Source: Linyphia triangularis
Taxonomy: Eukaryota > Arthropoda > Arachnida > Araneae > Linyphiidae
NCBI GenBank assembly: GCA_963978545.1
Contig: OZ021722.1
Location: 37,589,365-37,653,364, forward strand
DNA: 64,000 bases
Direction of reading: 5' to 3'
Both the position numbers and the translations under genes were made by a program. Under the pieces are notes generated by a model. That model made no database searches. It was not told the origin of the DNA and saw nothing but the letters and a program-made list of their open reading frames with translations. Positions 23,935-36,000 of the stretch are shown in pieces. Within the stretch, counting starts at the first letter, position 1. Each line of letters opens with the position of its first letter.

Positions 23935-24450
23935 TTTTGCGATGTTAAAAAAACCTACGCTTACGAGTCTGACAACCATGGAACATGCGTACGTTCAGAC
24001 TTGCCCAAACCTTTGATATTATGTCTACTTTAACCGTGGATAGCCTATATTAACATTATTTACTTTGGTTTCTCAACGTTACGTCCATATTACATAGCTA
24101 TTGCTGATATTTGTGTCTCCATGGTGGGCCAGGGTTTGTACAGTTCTTGAAAGTCCTTAAGAATTCCTTATTTTTACTTAATGTCTCCAAGGGCCCTTAG
24201 AAAGTTCTTGAAAACTCCTTATTTTTAACCTGAAGGTTATTGAAAGTTTTTTAATTTTTGAGGGCTCTTGAAAAGTTCTTGAAAGAACATTTGTTTTTCC
24301 TTTTTTTTCTTTCTTTGCTTGTGTATTTCAGAAACTTCCATAGAAAAAAAAACCCCTGATCTCCTAATTAAAAAAAAAAAAAACTTTCCTAATTTATTTC
24401 CCTTTATTTTCTCTTTCCGTAGTTGAAAAGTATTTATAATAAATAATGTA

Positions 24451-25711
24451 CCGTAAAATGGGGTGAATAGGAACAGCAGGGTGAATCGGAACGAAATTTC
24501 ATGAAATTACAAAGCAATTATTATTTTACACAAATTAAGCAATTTTAGTAATTATATATATTTTTTTATTTGGCTAACATGTTTGGAATCTTGTAAAAAA
24601 TTTTGTGGGGTTTTCATCTCTGTCCTTTTTTTTAAAAATTTTTTTTTTTTGAAACAGCGTGCATACAATCCAATGAGTTTTAACCTCTCCAAAACTTATC
24701 CTATAATTATTAACATGTACCAGTTATAGACTTAAAAAATATATTTTTAGATAAGTATAAACATCCACAACAGCATGCCATACTTAATTTAACTTGGTTT
24801 TAAAAACTTTTTATTTTACGAATTTTTATGTTTTGTCTTGTCTCGATTTTGAGATTTGCGGGGTGAATCGGAACACTTGAAAAGTGATATTAAAAAGCTG
24901 TTTTTGGCAAGATTATGTTCCACATAAGATTCAACGACTGAAGAGTCTAATTACTCCCTTCAAGGCAGTAATCAAGATTGCAGGCTTGAATAAATGTCAG
25001 AAGAGGAGCCTAGTTTCCGCATGGTAGAAAACCCGATTGTTCCAGTGGTTTTTTCTCTAAATGACTTCGTTATCTTTAAGTTATATGGAAAAATATATGA
25101 AGACTATGTGAGCAAAGTTTTACACCCACAAGGTTATTGCTATATAATTGCGTTTTACAAAAAGCGCCCATGAACGAAGAGATTTTCTGAAACAAAAAAC
25201 TTTTCTCCTTTCACAAGATATTTTAAGGAATTTGCAGTCATACAGCACGCAAACATAAAATACAAGTAGATTAAAATTTTTTTAAAGATTATTTGGATGA
25301 GTTATAAGAGAAGAGTTGATACGTTTTCAAACATATGATTTGTTTTGACAATAATTGACAAACACAAATTTTATCCGTCATATTAAACGATTTTTTTATG
25401 ATAATTTTGTGTTCCTATTCACCACAATGCATTATTATTTGTTTTTTTGTCACCCTGTAAACATTTAAATAAGATCAGACATAAATGTAACGAGTGTTCC
25501 GATTCACCCCTTTCTGCGGGGTGAATCGGAACACCATGAAAAAATTCAAAATAAATTAAAGTCCCTAGTTTTTCAAATTTTTTTGGGTTGATCCTCAAAG
25601 AAGAAGGTAGGACCCAAGTTTCAATGTCAAAAATATGTTCCTTAACGATCTTATTACAACCGATTTTTACTTTGAAAGTTGAAAAGTGTTCCGATTCACC
25701 CCATTTTACGG
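24451..25711. mobile_element. TA-flanked TIR element (CCGTAAAATGGGG ends)
   Basis: The 25-bp inverted ends start CCGTAAAATGGGGTGAAT and differ at one base. TA lies on both sides (24449-24450, 25712-25713). The GGGGTGAATCGGAACA motif also recurs inside at about 24480, 24860 and 25517. Non-coding. A TA target suggests a Tc1/mariner-related element. Confidence 0.8.
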
Positions 25712-25713
25712 TA

Positions 25714-27082
25714 ATTCTGAATTATGAGGATCATCATAGTAATCAATTATTCATGATGAAATGAAGCATCTATTAAACTGTTTTTCCTGGGCATGTCTAT
25801 TTTGAACATTAAAATGTATGAGCTTCCTGCCCTTGTAAAGGATTTCATGGCTGGTAAGTGAAGGTCACCGTTGTCAACTTAAATTTCTATTTGTTGAAAC
25901 TTTTTTTCTTGTTGCAGCCGCGTTCAGCGTACAAAAATATAGATCTGTCAAAATTAAAACAAAAAACTAATAATTCAAAATATTTCTGCAACATGAAACA
26001 GTAACACTGTTCCAGTACGGTTGTTCGGACAATACGAATTATAAAAGGTGAAGCGTTAAAACAATTGCATTAGGATCTTTTTTGTAAGTAATCACTGATT
26101 TTGTATTTTTTACTTTATTTATAATTTTTTGCACCACTAACCATATCGGGACTCTTGCTGCCAATGCATCCAAGTTTCCGACTTTTAATTTTTATTTTTA
26201 AGTCCATTTTAACTTCGATTTTGTGGGTTTGTCGATGGAGGTCAATTCTACGGATGCCTAATTAACCCCCTTGCTGTCATCCAATCTGGCAGAAACTTAG
26301 CAGATGATGTCGATGACGATGCATTCTATCAAATTTTGCGGTTGTAACTGTCATTAAAAGGTTGCTTTTACGGAATAAAAATAAACCAACTTGTCATCAT
26401 CCAAACGTATTAAAAAAAAAAAAAAAGCATTGAACCGACCATTGTTGAAACTTTCCTATTGCCGTTTTTTTTTTTTTTTTTTTAATTAATAAATAAAAAA
26501 TTACTTTAATAAGAATAAGTAAGTGATATTTGGATATGAAAGCATAAATCTACGTTCATTTTTAATAAATAAATTTTAACTTAGTTTGCCGCACATTTTG
26601 CTGATAGAAAAGCTTTTGATATTAAAAATTAGATTCAAATACCAAGCACACGCTGCTTAGAGAATCGGCGCCTGTCTTAACGAATATAAAAATTGGCAAT
26701 GCATATAAAGGATTTATAATGCCAACTTTGTTTTTATAAGTTATTTTATTGCCATCTTATTTTAAACTTCAAATATGGTTTGAGAACTGAAATGAAGAAA
26801 ATAAGGTGTTTGTTCCTGTCTTAACTAATGTGAACAGAAGTCATTTGATCGTATTGGTATTTCTGCTTTTGACGTAAAATTACACTAAATTCTACAGTTG
26901 TTGGTTTAGTATTCTTTTACCGTTGATGAAACTTAATATTAGGGTTAGTTGTCAGTAAAATCCTTTATTTTTTTTTATCGAGGTGTTATTTAATGTTTTT
27001 TTGTGTGAAATAATCGTTGAGAAACTAACCTTCATTCAAATATTCATGGCACTTAAAAAGTTTATATGGGCGGGGAAGATTG
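25714..27082. other. Interior of the 5.9-kb CAGGG element, unrecognised
   Basis: AT-rich sequence with A and T homopolymers and no credible coding frame or repeat ends. Confidence 0.35.
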
Positions 27083-27091
27083 TATGATCGG

Positions 27092-27149
27092 GTTGGTTGG
27101 TTTAACGGTGCAAGGGCAACACGAGGGCCATACTGCGCCAAATTGTACA
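27092..27149 (-). mobile_element. 58-bp truncated SINE with 9-bp TSD
   Basis: On the minus strand: GGCGCAGTATGGCCCTCGTG, then TTGC, CCTTGCACC and a tail of AACCAACCAAC. It is flanked by TATGATCGG at 27083-27091 and 27150-27158. Confidence 0.75.
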
Positions 27150-27413
27150 TATGATCGGATGAGTTTCACGGAGAGTCAATTCAAATGCTCAGGGGAATGA
27201 TTGAAAATTAAGGATTTAACCCGAAGTTTCTACCTTGATAGCGAGATAGAGACTCTCTTTTAAATGGAAAGTTGTCTCACAATTACAATGCTTAATGCAA
27301 CTTGCTTCTGCTATTTTTAATAGTAACGATATTTTCTTAACATTTCAGGTGACGAGAATACACCATACCATAGTCAACCGAACTATATAGCTTATCCAAA
27401 TCGTATTTCTCCC

Positions 27414-27594
27414 TTCTGATGGCTGTTTGGTTAGCTGTCTGACCTTGCATGACAAAGATGGCGGATTCGAATCCTGGGTTGGGCGCGTATGTTCGTTGTG
27501 GTTCGGAATCCACCTAAGTTGTAGATCCGCCCTGATAAACCGTTATTGTGCATAAAGATGTCGTTCAGCGCACAAAGCAACTAACTAACTAACC
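27414..27594 (+). mobile_element. tRNA-derived SINE, type B
   Basis: The head has a tRNA-like A box (TGGTTAGCTGTCTG) and B box (GGATTCGAATCC). The 3' part has TTGTGC/GCGCACAA arms and an AACTAACTAACTAACC tail. The flanks share an imperfect AA.CGT.TTTC.CCC-like duplication. Confidence 0.7.
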
Positions 27595-28226
27595 AAACCG
27601 TGTTTCCCATATTTCAATTACAAAAGGAGATTCATTACGATCTTGTTTAATCCAGTGGTTATGTAGGGTATTAATTTCAAGCGTACAAGCTAGCCATACA
27701 CTACTGCAATTTTTTGAAATTTGTGGATAAGCTGCCTATTTGATGGTTGTTAGGTTTGCGCTGTGATGGTTTCGCATGCTAAAAGTGTTCAGGTTTATTT
27801 CCCCCCCCCCCCCCCTTTCCACGGAACCCCCCTGGTTGGCGTTATTGTGCTAAGGTTGTCTTTTTGTAAAGTAACGAAGTCGTTCAAGTTAAATATTGTA
27901 AAAGTTCATGATATATTTGTTTTTACTTGCAACGCATTATCTTTCTGCAAAGTTGGAAAATATATTTTTATTTAGTAATTTGTTTGTAATTCTTTTCAAT
28001 GCTTAATGGTTCCTCGTAGCAGAAAACCCTCGACAATGTGATTTTGGCGCAGCTTTTACAAACCTTCTGTATAAAGGATCGCCTCAAATGACTTGACATG
28101 GAATTAAATTTTGAATCACTTGCAATTGTGATTTGGAGATTTTTATTATCTCTTATATACTGCCCCTTTCTTTGCCTTTAAGGTTGGTTTGTTTGTACGC
28201 TCAACCATTCAATTCCTTAATATCGT

Positions 28227-28408
28227 GCCGACCAAACGGTATAGTGGTTAGCGTGCTAGCTTCTAGACCGCGAGGTTGCGGGTTCGAGTCCCGTGTTAGG
28301 CATGGGTGTTTGCAAATGTATGTTGGTTTGTGTAATGACGAATGTTTCGGCGCATTATAGCCCTCGTGTTGCTGAAGGCGCCAGATAATCTGAATACAAC
28401 AACCAACC
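28227..28408 (+). mobile_element. tRNA-derived SINE, type A, copy 1
   Basis: The tRNA-like head has A box TGGTTAGCGTGC and B box GGTTCGAGTCCC, followed by a non-tRNA body with GGCGCATTATAGCCCTCGTG, an inverted GGCGCC arm and an ACAACAACCAACC tail. A perfect 10-bp duplication TTAATATCGT flanks it (28217-28226, 28409-28418), so it is a retroposed copy and not a tRNA gene. Confidence 0.9.
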
Positions 28409-28660
28409 TTAATATCGTAATCGCATAATATCGTAAAGTGATGCATCTATTTAAAATACCCTTAACTTTGCTGTTTTCTAACCATTAATAATGTAAAGAA
28501 AGATATCCCTACTTATATACTTAACATTTTAATAAGTTTTTTTTTTTTAAACATTGGTAGAACTTGCTTCAAGGTACTGAGCGATTAAAAAGAAATGTGG
28601 AAACTACATTCAAATACAATAATTTTTACGATATACTAGAAGTATTTTCATTTCAGGATG

Positions 28661-28843
28661 GCCGACCAAACGGTATAGTGGTTAGCGTGCTAGCTTCTAG
28701 ACCGCGAGGTTGCGGGTTCGAGTCCCGTGTTAGGCATGGGTGTTTGTAAATGTATGTTGGCTTGTCTAATAACGAATGTTTCAGCGCATTATAGCCCTCG
28801 TGTTGCTGACAGCGCCAAATAATATGAAAACAACCAATCAATC
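28661..28843 (+). mobile_element. tRNA-derived SINE, type A, copy 2
   Basis: Nearly identical in its head to copy 1, 434 bp away in the same orientation, with more change in the body. It is flanked by ATTTCAGGATG (28650-28660) and ATTTCTGGATG (28844-28854). Confidence 0.9.
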
Positions 28844-28908
28844 ATTTCTGGATGTTTTCTTATTTAGCAATGACATGATACTTCACACTTATGATTGCAT
28901 GATTTTAA

Positions 28909-29167
28909 CCTTCCGTTAGTTGCGTTCCGCTTTCCGACATGGTTAGTCGCGTTGCACCTATGAGGTGTTTCCAGTTTTTTGAAAGCCAAATGAAATTTAT
29001 TCTAGTTTAAATAGTTGATTGTTACCGATTTAAGATTCATTGGAGATATAAAGTATTAAACAATCTATTTAAATATTAAAATTTATTAAAAAATCGTATC
29101 ACAAGTAATTCAATAAAAATAAAGGCAGAGGAGGAAAAAAGTATAGGTGCGCGTGACTAACGGAAGG
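28909..29167. mobile_element. TTAA-flanked MITE with CCTTCCGTTAGT ends
   Basis: Perfect 12-bp inverted ends CCTTCCGTTAGT, with TTAA at 28905-28908 and 29168-29171. 259 bp, non-coding. The TTAA target fits piggyBac or Kolobok elements. Confidence 0.85.
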
Positions 29168-29171
29168 TTAA

Positions 29172-29960
29172 ATGTGAGTATTCCAACTTTATACCGTCTA
29201 GATCAGATGAGGTTGGCTTTAGGGAAGATTTTTTTTTTTTTTACATTGGTAAGCTGTACATCACATGATGAGAGGTTAACTATTCAATCTAAGCATTGAA
29301 TTTATTTAAAAGTTTTTGTAGTAATAAGGGTCGTATATCCTACTTTTTTAGATTTCTAAATTCAAAAATAACTTAGCATTTAGAAAATTAGAAAGGTAAT
29401 ATATATTGGATTATTGATTTTCAAACACACCATGGAACATAAGTTCCACTCTCTAACCCTTATTGTCAAGCAAGGTTAGAAACTAATAATAATTATCGTT
29501 ATAAAGACTATAGTGACCAAATTTGCACTTTTAACCCGATCAGCTCCATGGTTACTGGATGCATTTCAGTTAATCGGTGATTAACAAATTATTTAGATGC
29601 GATTTACGCATCTAAGATTTAACCCGTTTTGCGTAATTAAGAAAGTTCAGAAACTGAAATCGTCCTGTGAAACACATTTCAATAAAATTGTCGTTGTATA
29701 ATGTACAGTAACTAAAGTTGTTGTATTTGATGTAACTGACAAAATGATTAAATTTTAATGAAAATTACATCTTCGAATCTAAATGATACTGAATGCCCCA
29801 ATCAAATTTTTCTATTTTCTTAAAAATTTAAAGTTATAATGAACTTTTTGTCAAGTATGTTAAGTAAGAATTAAAATGCAATATTTTTCACAAATTATAT
29901 GCTATATTTCCGTCGTCGATCATTATAATTTTTTTAAAGATTTTTTTAAATTTAATTTTA
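29172..29960. other. Interior of the 5.9-kb CAGGG element, right part
   Basis: AT-rich sequence with no recognisable gene or repeat ends before the right terminal CTTGAAAAGTCC region. Confidence 0.35.
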
Positions 29961-30051
29961 AGGTCCTTATTTTTTGTTTGGAAGGTTCTTGAAAAGTCCT
30001 TGAATTTGTTTTCAAAAAATCTGTACGAACCCTGTGGGCACTACCACCAAG

Positions 30052-30127
30052 ATATACATTGTTGTGATGGTCATTTTCATCGTGTTTCGTCGATATTATA
30101 GCCGTTAATTTCAAGATAAGCGCCGAA
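30052..30127 (+). repeat. 76-bp flank copy, left of the Gypsy composite
   Basis: Matches 39711-39786 at 74 of 76 positions, in the same orientation. The right copy abuts an LTR end exactly; this left copy runs on past that point into Gypsy internal sequence at 30128. Confidence 0.9.
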
Positions 30128-31841
30128 GCAACTGAAAGTGAGACAGCAGAAGGCCAATGAAACTCTTCAAGAATTGGCGTCAGATATAGAAAGACTGTCG
30201 CTCCTCGCATTCCCAGACTGTCCCTCGGACGTACGAGATAACCTGTCTCTTCAGTATTTCGTGGACGCTATTCAAGATCCCTATGTGCAGCAGGCGGTAA
30301 GGTTATCCCAAAACAAAAACCTGAAGTCGGCCCTCGCGTACGCCATGAGAGTGGAAGCCGCGCACCTAGCTTCTGGAAAAGACCGACGATATGTGCGTGG
30401 TGCATTAGCCGAGGATTCTTCTGACTTTGTCACCAGTAAGCTTCGAGAACTGGAAAGCAAAATTGATAGAATGATGAGAAGCTATCCCGGAGCCAGGGAT
30501 CGAAGGACCAGAGTCGTTTGCTGGCACTGCAAACGGGAAGGGCATCTACGACGAAACTGCCTTGATTTGAAAAAGAGAAGGGATAACACTACCACGGATT
30601 CTCCACAACTGAATCTAAGAAGATGTCATCTCGCAGGGCAGAAGCTGCAATGTAGAACATGTGAAACCCCGACCAGTCGTTTCCACGTTTCATCCCGACA
30701 AGGAGGAAACCAGGGTTTATTCGTGAAGGGGGAGATCAACGGAACTCCATGTCGTCTAATCGTCGATTCAGGAGCGAACGTAACGATCGTAAGGACGGAC
30801 GTGGCTCGTCGCCTGAACAGCCGACTCCTCTACACAGCGCCCTCTGTTTCTCTACAAACTGTGTCTGGTGGTAATATCTCTGTGCATGGGAAATTGCAAG
30901 TGGACATTGCCCTTGGATTTAACACCTACAAGCACACCGTTTATGTTGCCGAAATTGTAGATCCATGCATTCTCGGACTAGACTTTTTGAAGAAAAATGG
31001 AATTACGCTGAATTTTGAGAAAAGCCAGCTGCAAACATGGAGAGGCGAAGTTCCTTTGCACGATCTAGACATGAAAGAGCTGTGCGTATATCGGATTGTA
31101 GCTCATGAAGACAATGTCATAGAGAATGCTGAAGAGTCCACATCTATGGAAAGTACCTCTCCAGCCTCGGAGAGAGAACCGAAGAAAGCGACGTTGATGA
31201 AACCCTCCCAGGAAGTGGTTCATGTGGAAATGGACAAAGTTAGTGACGAGGGGATCGACATCCGTACTCCTGTTACAAGCATCGAACGGAGGTCCCGGGA
31301 TCTATCAGCTGCACCCGCGGATGATGCGGACGCGATCTCAAAATCATATAACCAGCAAGATGGGGATCAGAAACTTTCACCGCTTCTGTTGGCATACGGG
31401 AGTGCAACTCACGAGACCACCGGATTTTCTCCATCTCTAACGATGTTTGGAAGAGACCTTAGGCTCCCCAGCAACCTCCTCTTTGGGCAACCACCGGACA
31501 CTCCTTCCTCGCCTGTCCAGTATCTAGATGATCTGCAGGCACGTTTGGAAGCCGTACATCGGTTCGCCAGAGAGAGAAACTACATCATGACGGAGCGCAT
31601 GAAGATGAGGTACTATGCCAAGGCCATGGACCGTTCATTCCAGGAAGGTGACAAGGTGTGGTTAGGGAACCCTAAACGTCGGAAAGGACTCTCCCCTAAG
31701 CTCCAGACGAACTGGGAAGGGCCGTATGTGGTCCTTAAGAAGATCAACGACGTCGTGGTAAGGATTCAACGGACACCCTCCTGTAAACCTAGAGTTGTAC
31801 ATAACAATAGACTAGCCCCATATTATAGTAGAAGGGATTGA
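30128..31841 (+). pseudogene. Internally deleted Ty3/Gypsy polyprotein (Gag C-part, protease, integrase tail)
   Basis: One open frame of about 567 codons. It encodes the C-terminal part of Gag, a CX2CX4HX4C zinc knuckle (CWHCKREGHLRRNC, about residues 128-141), an aspartic protease with LIVDSGANVTIV and ILGLDFL, then a direct jump to the integrase C-terminus (HETTGFSP, FGRDLRLP) and a GPY/F-like module (NWEGPYVV). Reverse transcriptase, RNase H and the integrase core are gone, yet the frame stays open through the join near residue 400. The Gag N-terminus and 5' LTR are missing on this side. A purine-rich tract and an LTR follow, so it was the 3' half of a Gypsy copy. It cannot be autonomous. 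Confidence 0.9.
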
Positions 31842-31901
31842 ATTGCCTTTCCTCTTAAGGACTTCACTGCCCGGGACGTGCAGTCTTTAAGAAGGGGGAA
31901 A

Positions 31902-32365
31902 TGTTGCACAAATTGTCTGTATATATTGTAAATAGTGACGTATTATTTCAAAATTCTATTGTAATTTATTTTTATCTTATTATATTTATTAATTAATAGC
32001 GATTATACAAGTTAGAAAAAGGTGGCAACACCTAAAGCATTCGAGAAGTTTCGAGATATTTCGTTTCCGATGAATTGGCTGGAAATTTCGAGAATGTCTC
32101 ACGCGCTTGTATATAAAAAGACTGGAGAACGGGAAAGTTTTCAGATTGACTTCGGAGTTCGTTGAAAGCTGATCGCTTTGTTTACCTATTGGAGTGAGCT
32201 TGTATATTCGCTGAATTCGAAGTTATTTTTGAAGCTTGTGTTGAAGCTCGAGAGTAATTAAACTGTTGCCTGTGAATAAATTTTGTGAGTTTTCTGAAGA
32301 GAGAATAAATATTTTTAAACCGTGAAAACTGTGCCATCATTGCCTCAGTGGAAAAATTCATAACA
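31902..32365 (+). mobile_element. Gypsy LTR, plus orientation (464 bp)
   Basis: Runs from TGTTGCACAAATTGTCTG to TTCATAACA after a purine tract (AAGAAGGGGGAAA). It matches the inverted LTR at 39247-39710 almost perfectly. It has TATATAAAAAG near 32110 and AATAAA signals near 32276 and 32306. Confidence 0.9.
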
Positions 32366-32384
32366 TCCCCACTTCTGACACCAC
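32366..32384 (-). other. Primer-binding-site remnant between two facing LTRs
   Basis: On the minus strand this reads GTGGTGTCAGAAGTGGGGA, the same as the sequence that follows the LTR at 39246-39228 apart from one base. It belongs to the truncated minus-strand LTR and abuts the end of the plus-strand LTR. Confidence 0.75.
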
Positions 32385-32612
32385 TGTTATGAATTTTTCC
32401 GCTGAGGCAATGACGGCACAGTTTTTCAGATAAAAACTAGTATTTATTCTCTTCAGAAAACTCACAAAATTTATTCACAGATAACAGTGCAATCACTATT
32501 AATCTTCAATACAAGCTTCAACAAGAACAGCTTCGAATATAGCGATTATACAAGCTCACTCCAATAGGTCAACAAAGCGATCGCGATCAGCTTTCAACGA
32601 AATCCGAAGTAC
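32385..32612 (-). mobile_element. Truncated, diverged Gypsy LTR, minus orientation
   Basis: It aligns to the 3' half of the 464-bp LTR but with many differences, so it comes from an older or different copy. On its upstream (right) side it is fused to Gag coding sequence around the shared words CTTCGGA and TTCGTTGAAAGCTGATCG. Confidence 0.75.
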
Positions 32613-32682
32613 ATCTCCTAAGTTGTTCACTTTGCCGTTAAACTCCTCAAACTTTTCATCAACTTCCTTCCTTACTGCATTG
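32557..32682 (-). pseudogene. Gypsy Gag fragment, right-to-left continuation past the Bel-Pao insertion
   Basis: Forty-odd codons (NAVRKEVDEKFEEFNG and onward) continue in frame the Gag frame that is interrupted at 38837, once the Bel-Pao element and one copy of its 5-bp duplication are disregarded. The frame then stops inside the truncated LTR. Confidence 0.7.
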
Positions 32683-32687
32683 AACAC

Positions 32688-32829
32688 TAAAGGAAACATG
32701 ACACCACTCAAAATCATCGATGCGTTATCAATTACAAGATCTTTATTTAAGGCATTCCAAAAAGCGAGTGATAAGAAACCTACGCAGCGAGCGGCGAACA
32801 ATCTCCCCCTCTCGCCAATATTCGCCACA
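32688..32829 (-). mobile_element. Bel-Pao 3' LTR (142 bp)
   Basis: On the minus strand it runs TGTGGCGAATATTGGCGAG to GTTTCCTTTA. It is nearly identical to 38678-38831 except for a 12-bp duplication there. A G-rich purine tract (GGTGGGGTG) precedes it. The outer 5-bp duplication AACAC is at 32683-32687. The usual terminal CA is replaced by TA. Confidence 0.9.
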
Positions 32830-33026
32830 CACCCCACCGGTGAACAGAATGTTCACCCAATTAAACATATAATGCAAATCAAAGCAATGAAATAAACAAT
32901 CAAATGAAAATAAACAATTAAGATACATACTTAAAGATCTCGCAACAAATCAATTTTAAAATTAATTAATAATGTACTCTTCATTAACATAAATGTGAAA
33001 AATAAGAACAAATTAGTTTAAGAACA

Positions 33027-36000
33027 TCATGTAATTTCTAAAGGATAAAGCAATTGGATTGGTTTTCTGAAGAGACCTTTAGAAGTTTTAACTAAACAAG
33101 ATCTAACATTATTGTCTCTTCCAATATATATCTCTTTGATTACCCCAAGTTCCCACAATAATTTTGGCTTAACATTCCCTTCAACAATCACCACATCATT
33201 TAATTGCAAGTTTTTACGAAGAGATGGGGATTTAAAGTTATTAACAGTCTTTAATTGGAGTAAATACTGTTCTTTCCAGCGTCTCCAAATTTGTTTCAAA
33301 AGGAGTGTCTGGTAAGTCTTTCTCCTTTGGTATGATTGCTTAGCCGCTGTAGAGTCAATCAGTTCGATGAAATGTACAGGGTATTTGGAATCACCATAAC
33401 CTAATTCGAGGAAGTGAGCCGGCGTGAGACGTTCTGGCTCCCCTGGGTCATTCTCTACATAGGTTAGAGGTCGATTGTTGACGATGACTTCAACCTCTGA
33501 GAGAATCGTTGAAAGTTCTTCAAATGTCACAAGTGCCTTGCCAAGTATTTTACGCAGTGGTTCCTTTACAGTCTTAACAAGGCGTTCGTAGAAGCCACCC
33601 CACCAAGGGGCACATTCAACTATGAATTTCCAGCGGATACCTTCGTCTGCGACGAAATTTTGTAACTTGATGTCTTTCAAGATGTTAGTGAAATACGTTA
33701 ACTCTCTTTGAGCCGCTTTAAATGTACGAGCATTGTCGGAGTAAATCACTTGGCAATTACTTCTTCGTGCAAGGAACCTTCGAAAAGCAAGTAAAAAACA
33801 CTTTGTGGACATGTCCGATACTAGTTCCAAATGAACGGCTCGTGTTACAGCACACGTAAACAAAGCGACGTAAGATTTTTGAGTATCTTTACTGTTCTTT
33901 ACAAGGATTGCACCTGTAAAATCAACACCTACGATTTGAAAAGGAGGAGATCGGGAAATTCTATCTCGTGGCAATTGACCACTCAGTTGATCAGCTGGTT
34001 TGGCATTATATTTTTTGCAAATGAGACAGTTGCGAATGACCGTTTTAACTAATTGACGGATTTTAGGTACCCAATAATGCTTTCGAAGTTGAGTCAAAGT
34101 TGCGGATACACCACAATGACCTATTTCTTCATGTACTCTAGTCACAAGTAACTCGGTAAATTTACAGCGTCGAGGAAGAATTACAGGATGCTTTTCACCA
34201 AAGCATAACTCTGCTTCGAGCAACCGTCCAGTAATTCGTAACAAACTGTCTTTATCCAAATAAGGCACTAAACTCTTTATTTCCGAGTTATTCTGAAGTT
34301 GCTTGTTACTTCTTAAAGCTGATATTTCAGCAGAATAGAATTCGGTTTGAACGTATTTGATCCAAAAATATTCAGCATTTTGTATCTCATCTGCAGTAAG
34401 ATACAAGCTCAATGATTTATTTAAGTTCTTAACATTGCTCACGAATCGAAAAATCCATGCGGTTACTCTCAAAAGTTTTTTAAGACTGCTGAATCGTTCT
34501 ATGTCGACAAGAGATTCCTTCGGTTGGGTAACTGCCACATGCACACTGGAACGAAGTTCCAATTCTTCAGAACAAAGTTCCGAATCTAAAATTGGACGAT
34601 GAAGATTTGGCCAATGGTCAGGTGGTAGTCTAAGCCAAGGTGGGCCGTTCCACCACAGTTCGTTTTGCACTAAATTGAGAGCAGATGTACCACGCGAAAT
34701 GAGATCAGCAGGATTGTCCTTTCCTGGACAGTGTCCCCACCGGATCGGGTCGGAGAGCATTTGGATTTCTTCAACACGATTTTTTACGTAAGGTTTGAAT
34801 GTTGAAGAATCGCCGCGAATCCAGTAGTACGAAATAAGAGAATCTGTCCAGTAGTAAATGTTGGCGTCGAATCTGAGGCAAGTTGATACCTGTTTAGCCA
34901 ACCTAGCTGATAATAAAGCTGCTGTCAATTCAAGTCGGGGCACTGTCATTGACTTCAAAGGTGCTACACGACCCTTCGAGTAAATAAAACTCGTCTCAAT
35001 TTCATTGTTACGAGTAACAAAACGCAAGTACAATACTGTACCGTAGGCTGTCTTACTCGCGTCGGAGAAACAGTGTATCTCAAACATTGATACATCTTGT
35101 TCTAATTTACCTAAATAGTACCGAGGTATCTTTATCTCAGTCAAGTCCTCAGCTTCGCTACTCCACTGCTGCCACTGGTGGCGTAGCTTTGGAGGAAGTT
35201 CCGAGTCCCAGTCCACTCCCAGAGTCCAAAGATCTTGAAGTACACGTTTCAGTTTGATGACAAATGGGCCGATAATCCCTATAGGGTCGAAGATACGCCC
35301 AACTACACTTAGAATAAATCTCTTTGATTCGATTTTACGAGACATAAATTTCAATAAGTCTTTCGGATCAAAATAAATCAAATCTCTTTCTGGATCCCAA
35401 GAAAGTCCTAAAACCTTAATCGGTAGACTAAGATCAACAGCAACAGTTTCAGAGAATTCTGGCTCAACCCCTTCTTGTTGCCATAACAAATAAAGTTGTT
35501 TCGAGTTAGTTCGCCACTTGCGGAGTAACATGCCAGCATCACTGAATATTTGCAAGCACTCCATGGAGGTACGTAGAGCGTCCTGAACATCATTTCGGCC
35601 GGATATGACGTCATCAACATACACAGAGCTGTTTAGCAAATTAAATGTATGAGGATATTGTTCCTTGTATTTTTTGAAATGATGTTTTAAAGTTGCTGCA
35701 AGCAGGTATGGACTAGGCCTAAGTCCAAAAAGAACTCTCGTGAAATTTAGAACGTAGGGATCATTGTTTAGATTATCAGTCCAGAAGAAACGCGTGAAAT
35801 CTCGATCAGCAAGGTCCAATTCAATTTGAAGGAAAGCTGATTTCACATCAGCTGTAAAGGCCACATAATTTTCTCGAAATCTCAGAAGCAGTTCTAGGAT
35901 ATTGGGATGCAAATTTGGTCCCGTATATAGACTTTCATTTAAAGAAATGTTTTTATCTTCGTGAGCTGAACCATCGAAAACGACTCGAAGCCGACTTGTG

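Larger units (their letters stand above)
24130..30034. mobile_element. 5.9-kb element with CAGGGTTYGTACAG ends, nested host of further elements
   Basis: Left end CAGGGTTTGTACAG and inverted right end CAGGGTTCGTACAG (13 of 14). Both subterminal regions repeat CTTGAAAAGTCCTTGAA words. TGGGC is duplicated at 24125-24129 and 30035-30039 (GTGGGC if the last G is counted as flank). It contains a TA-flanked MITE, three SINEs, a SINE tail and a TTAA MITE, and no recognisable transposase. The ends resemble hAT-like elements. Treating the whole span as one insertion is inferred from the restored host sequence. Confidence 0.65.

Noticed and set aside
28227..28310. A tRNA gene (A and B boxes present)
   Set aside because: It continues into a SINE body, is flanked by a 10-bp duplication and has a second copy nearby; the cloverleaf is not convincing.
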